This document shows, piece after piece, positions 62,062-64,000 of a DNA stretch of 64,000 nt. The first letter of the stretch is position 1, and every line of letters starts with the position of its first letter. The translations under genes were made by a program, and so were the position numbers. Origin of the DNA: Sphingobium sp. CR2-8 (GTDB taxonomy: Bacteria; Pseudomonadota; Alphaproteobacteria; Sphingomonadales; Sphingomonadaceae); assembly GCF_035818615.1 (NCBI RefSeq), contig NZ_JAYKZY010000001.1, positions 7,501 through 71,500 on the forward strand, read 5' to 3'. The notes under the pieces were generated by a model. The model was not told the DNA's origin, did no database searches, and worked only from the letters and a program-made list of their open reading frames with translations.

Positions 62062-64000
62062 TCAGAAGTTGAAGCTGGCCCGGACCGTATATTGCCGTGG
62101 CGTACCCGGCTGAATCCACAGCGCCGAATAGGAACTGGCATAATATTTCTTGTTGAACAGGTTGTTCACATCCGCCGACAGTTTGATCTGCTCGGTGATG
62201 TTGAACGACCCCAGAACCTTGGCGATGGTGTAGCTCGGCAGGAAGAAGCTCGTCGCCGTCTCGCCCAGGCGGCGACCGACATGGGTGACGCCCGCGCCCA
62301 GCATCGCATCATGTTCGCCGATGGAGAAGGTCTTGAACAGCAGGGCGTTGCCCTGATGCTTGGGAATGTTGATCAGCGGATCACCCTTGCGGATCGGAGC
62401 GGCGAAATTGGGGTCCAGCGCATTGGTGGCCCATCCGGCGTCGGTATAGGCATAGGTCAGGAACAGCTCGAACCCGGCGGGCAGCTTGGCGTTCAGGTCG
62501 AACTCGACGCCCTTGCTGTCGGCCGAACCGACCGGCCGGGAAAAGCCTGCGTTGACCGGATCGGTGGTCAGCACATTGCTCTTCTTCATCTTGTAGAGCG
62601 ACAGCGTGCTGGTCACGCGCCCGTCGGGCGTGACGAACTTCGCGCCGACTTCATAGGATGTGCTGACTTCCGGTTCGAACGGCTGCCCGTCGAAACCCAC
62701 GCCGCTGTTGGGGCGAAACCCTTTGCCATAGCTGCCATAGAAGGACAGGCTGCTGGTCGGCTCGAACACCAGGCCCGCCATCGGGCTGAACTTGGTATAG
62801 CTTTTGCGCGGGTTGGTGTTGTTCAGGCGCAGGTCGATATCCTGGCTGAAATCATCATAGCGCCCGCCGATCCGCACCTTGAACTGCTCGGTAATCTCGA
62901 TCTGGTCCTGCGCATATATGCCCCAGGCCTTTTGAATTTCGGTCGCATTCTGGATGACGACGGTCGGCGTGGGCGCCGGGATGGTGTAGTTGGGGTTGAA
63001 GATGTCGATCGCGTAGGACAGGTCCGTCGCGGTCGGGCGATAGCGGGTCTGGAACGTCTTGATCTTGAACTTGTCCCAATCGCCGCCGATGCGGATATTG
63101 TGGACGATCGACCCGGTCTCCAGCTTACCGCTGATCTCGCCACGGAACACCATATGGGTGGTGCTATAGTCGCGGTAGCGCCGCTGGCGGCTCAGGGTCC
63201 GGCCGTCATTGTCCAGGCGCTGGCGGCTCAGCACCAGCTCCGGGTCACTCGAAAAGCCCTCGAACGTCGTGTCCTTATATCCCGCGCCCAGCATCAGCGT
63301 CCAATCCTGGCTGAAATCATGCTGATATTGCGCCTGATGGCCCAGCACCTCCACCTTGGTCGGGCCGTCATTGGGATTGCCCAGGAAGCGCGAATTGGGG
63401 ATCGTGCCCAGATTATAGCGGATCGTGCCATTGGCCACGGTCGGGATGGCGACCACGCCGCGCTCGAACGGGACTTCCTGGTTCACATATTCCAGTTCGT
63501 AGGTGAAGATGTCCTTGTCCGACAGCTTCGCCAGGAAGGACGGGGTCAGCGTATATTTCTGTGTTTCCACCGTGTCGCGGAAGCTTTCGGCCTGTTCCGA
63601 CGATCCGTTGATGCGCACGGCGACGCTGTCGCTCAGCGGCAGGTTATAGTCGCCTTCGACCCGATAGGTTTCAAAGCTGCCGGCCGATGCCGCGAAGCTT
63701 CCGCCTTCCTTGAAGGTCGGCTTCTTGGTCACGATGTTGACTGTGCCGCCCGGTTCGCCGCGGCCGAAGAGCGCGCCATTGGGCCCCTTGAGCACCTCGA
63801 TCCGCTCGACATTGGATGCGTCGCGCGGGCCACCATAGCCACGGCCTCCGTTGAAGCCGTTGACCAGGAAGCCGCTCGGGAAATTCTCGTCCCCGGCAAA
63901 TCCGCGAATGGCGAAACTGTCCCACAGGCCGCCGAAATTATTCTGCTTCGACACGCCGCTCGCCAGTTCCAGCGCGGTGTCCAGGCGGGTGATGTTGAGG
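62062..64000 (-). CDS. TonB-dependent siderophore-type receptor (partial, N-terminus outside window)
   Basis: The frame is open to the right edge. It begins within the plug domain (LNITRLDTALELASGV, then WDSFAIRGFAGDENFPSGFL and RIEVLKGPNGALFGRGEPGG with the RGEPGG turn and VNIVTKKPT). The beta-barrel follows (KTFQTRYRPTATDLSYAIDI, FYGSYGKGFRPNSGVGFDGQ, STSYEVGAKFVTPDGRVTST) and ends with the aromatic strand RQYTVRASFNF. The pattern is that of FhuA/FpvA-like ferric-siderophore receptors. Given the ABC importer beside it, it may instead bring a peptide-like substrate across the outer membrane. The signal and TonB box lie outside the window. Confidence 0.93.
   Translation of the reverse strand, partial: LNITRLDTALELASGVSKQNNFGGLWDSFAIRGFAGDENFPSGFLVNGFNGGRGYGGPRDASNVERIEVLKGPNGALFGRGEPGGTVNIVTKKPTFKEGGSFAASAGSFETYRVEGDYNLPLSDSVAVRINGSSEQAESFRDTVETQKYTLTPSFLAKLSDKDIFTYELEYVNQEVPFERGVVAIPTVANGTIRYNLGTIPNSRFLGNPNDGPTKVEVLGHQAQYQHDFSQDWTLMLGAGYKDTTFEGFSSDPELVLSRQRLDNDGRTLSRQRRYRDYSTTHMVFRGEISGKLETGSIVHNIRIGGDWDKFKIKTFQTRYRPTATDLSYAIDIFNPNYTIPAPTPTVVIQNATEIQKAWGIYAQDQIEITEQFKVRIGGRYDDFSQDIDLRLNNTNPRKSYTKFSPMAGLVFEPTSSLSFYGSYGKGFRPNSGVGFDGQPFEPEVSTSYEVGAKFVTPDGRVTSTLSLYKMKKSNVLTTDPVNAGFSRPVGSADSKGVEFDLNAKLPAGFELFLTYAYTDAGWATNALDPNFAAPIRKGDPLINIPKHQGNALLFKTFSIGEHDAMLGAGVTHVGRRLGETATSFFLPSYTIAKVLGSFNITEQIKLSADVNNLFNKKYYASSYSALWIQPGTPRQYTVRASFNF

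Overview
The window looks like a plasmid-borne (megaplasmid or chromid) segment from a sphingomonad (Alphaproteobacteria, Sphingobium/Novosphingobium-like). It is GC-rich, carries the lig-type protocatechuate 4,5-cleavage pathway typical of that family, and contains its own repA-parB-parA replication and partition module in the middle (24.7-28.3 kb). No tRNA, rRNA or ribosomal-protein genes were recognised.

Layout: (1) 0-15.7 kb: aromatic catabolism. A pobA fragment (4-hydroxybenzoate 3-hydroxylase), an 813-aa secreted protein of unknown function, an ECF sigma/anti-sigma/fasciclin operon, an AraC-type PobR-like regulator, the leftward block ligJ-ligA-ligB-ligC plus a DUF1932-type oxidoreductase, a LysR regulator, and the divergent rightward block ligK-ligU-ligI. 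Together these take 4-hydroxybenzoate through protocatechuate to pyruvate and oxaloacetate. (2) 15.7-21.9 kb: a complete type II-C CRISPR-Cas locus, ordered tracrRNA, cas9 (about 1088 aa), cas1, cas2 and a 14-repeat array. The array reads leftward, towards cas2. Each repeat carries its own TGGACC-N16-TATGAT promoter, and the tracrRNA promoter (TTGACC-N16-TATGAT) is recognisably a decayed copy of the repeat. (3) 21.9-24.5 kb: a DUF1612-like gene, a small zinc-ribbon-like protein and a broken IS5-family element. (4) 24.7-28.7 kb: repA, parB, parA and a noncoding stretch with repeats that may hold centromere or origin sites. (5) 28.7-36 kb: a carboxylesterase, a Gfo/Idh/MocA oxidoreductase, an SGNH lipoprotein, an ABC/FtsX-type transporter and a bicupin. 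(6) 36-41.3 kb: copper resistance: copCD, an ECF system resembling cnrYXH, and copAB. (7) 41.4-64 kb: a large amino-compound uptake and oxidation region. It holds an M20 amidohydrolase, an AsnC regulator, a class III aminotransferase, tartrate dehydrogenase-like, two aldehyde dehydrogenases, a GNAT protein, a ParDE toxin-antitoxin pair, a three-subunit FAD/2Fe-2S amino-acid (opine or D-hydroxyproline type) dehydrogenase, a Dpp/Opp-type ABC importer, a PuuB-like oxidase, a HAD hydrolase, a 2-hydroxyacid dehydrogenase and a TonB receptor that runs off the right edge.

Four genes (the DUF1612-like gene, parB, the FtsX-like permease and the PuuB-like oxidase) are each restored to full length by adding one C or G to a C/G run. 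This suggests homopolymer undercalls in the record rather than four real pseudogenes. An in-frame TAG in the FAD subunit at 53108-53110 does not fit that pattern.

The main point of interest is the CRISPR locus. It is a type II-C system on a replicon with its own Rep/Par module, set directly against the lig operon. It appears to have repeat-internal promoters, a repeat-derived tracrRNA promoter, and a second degenerate repeat in the cas9 leader.
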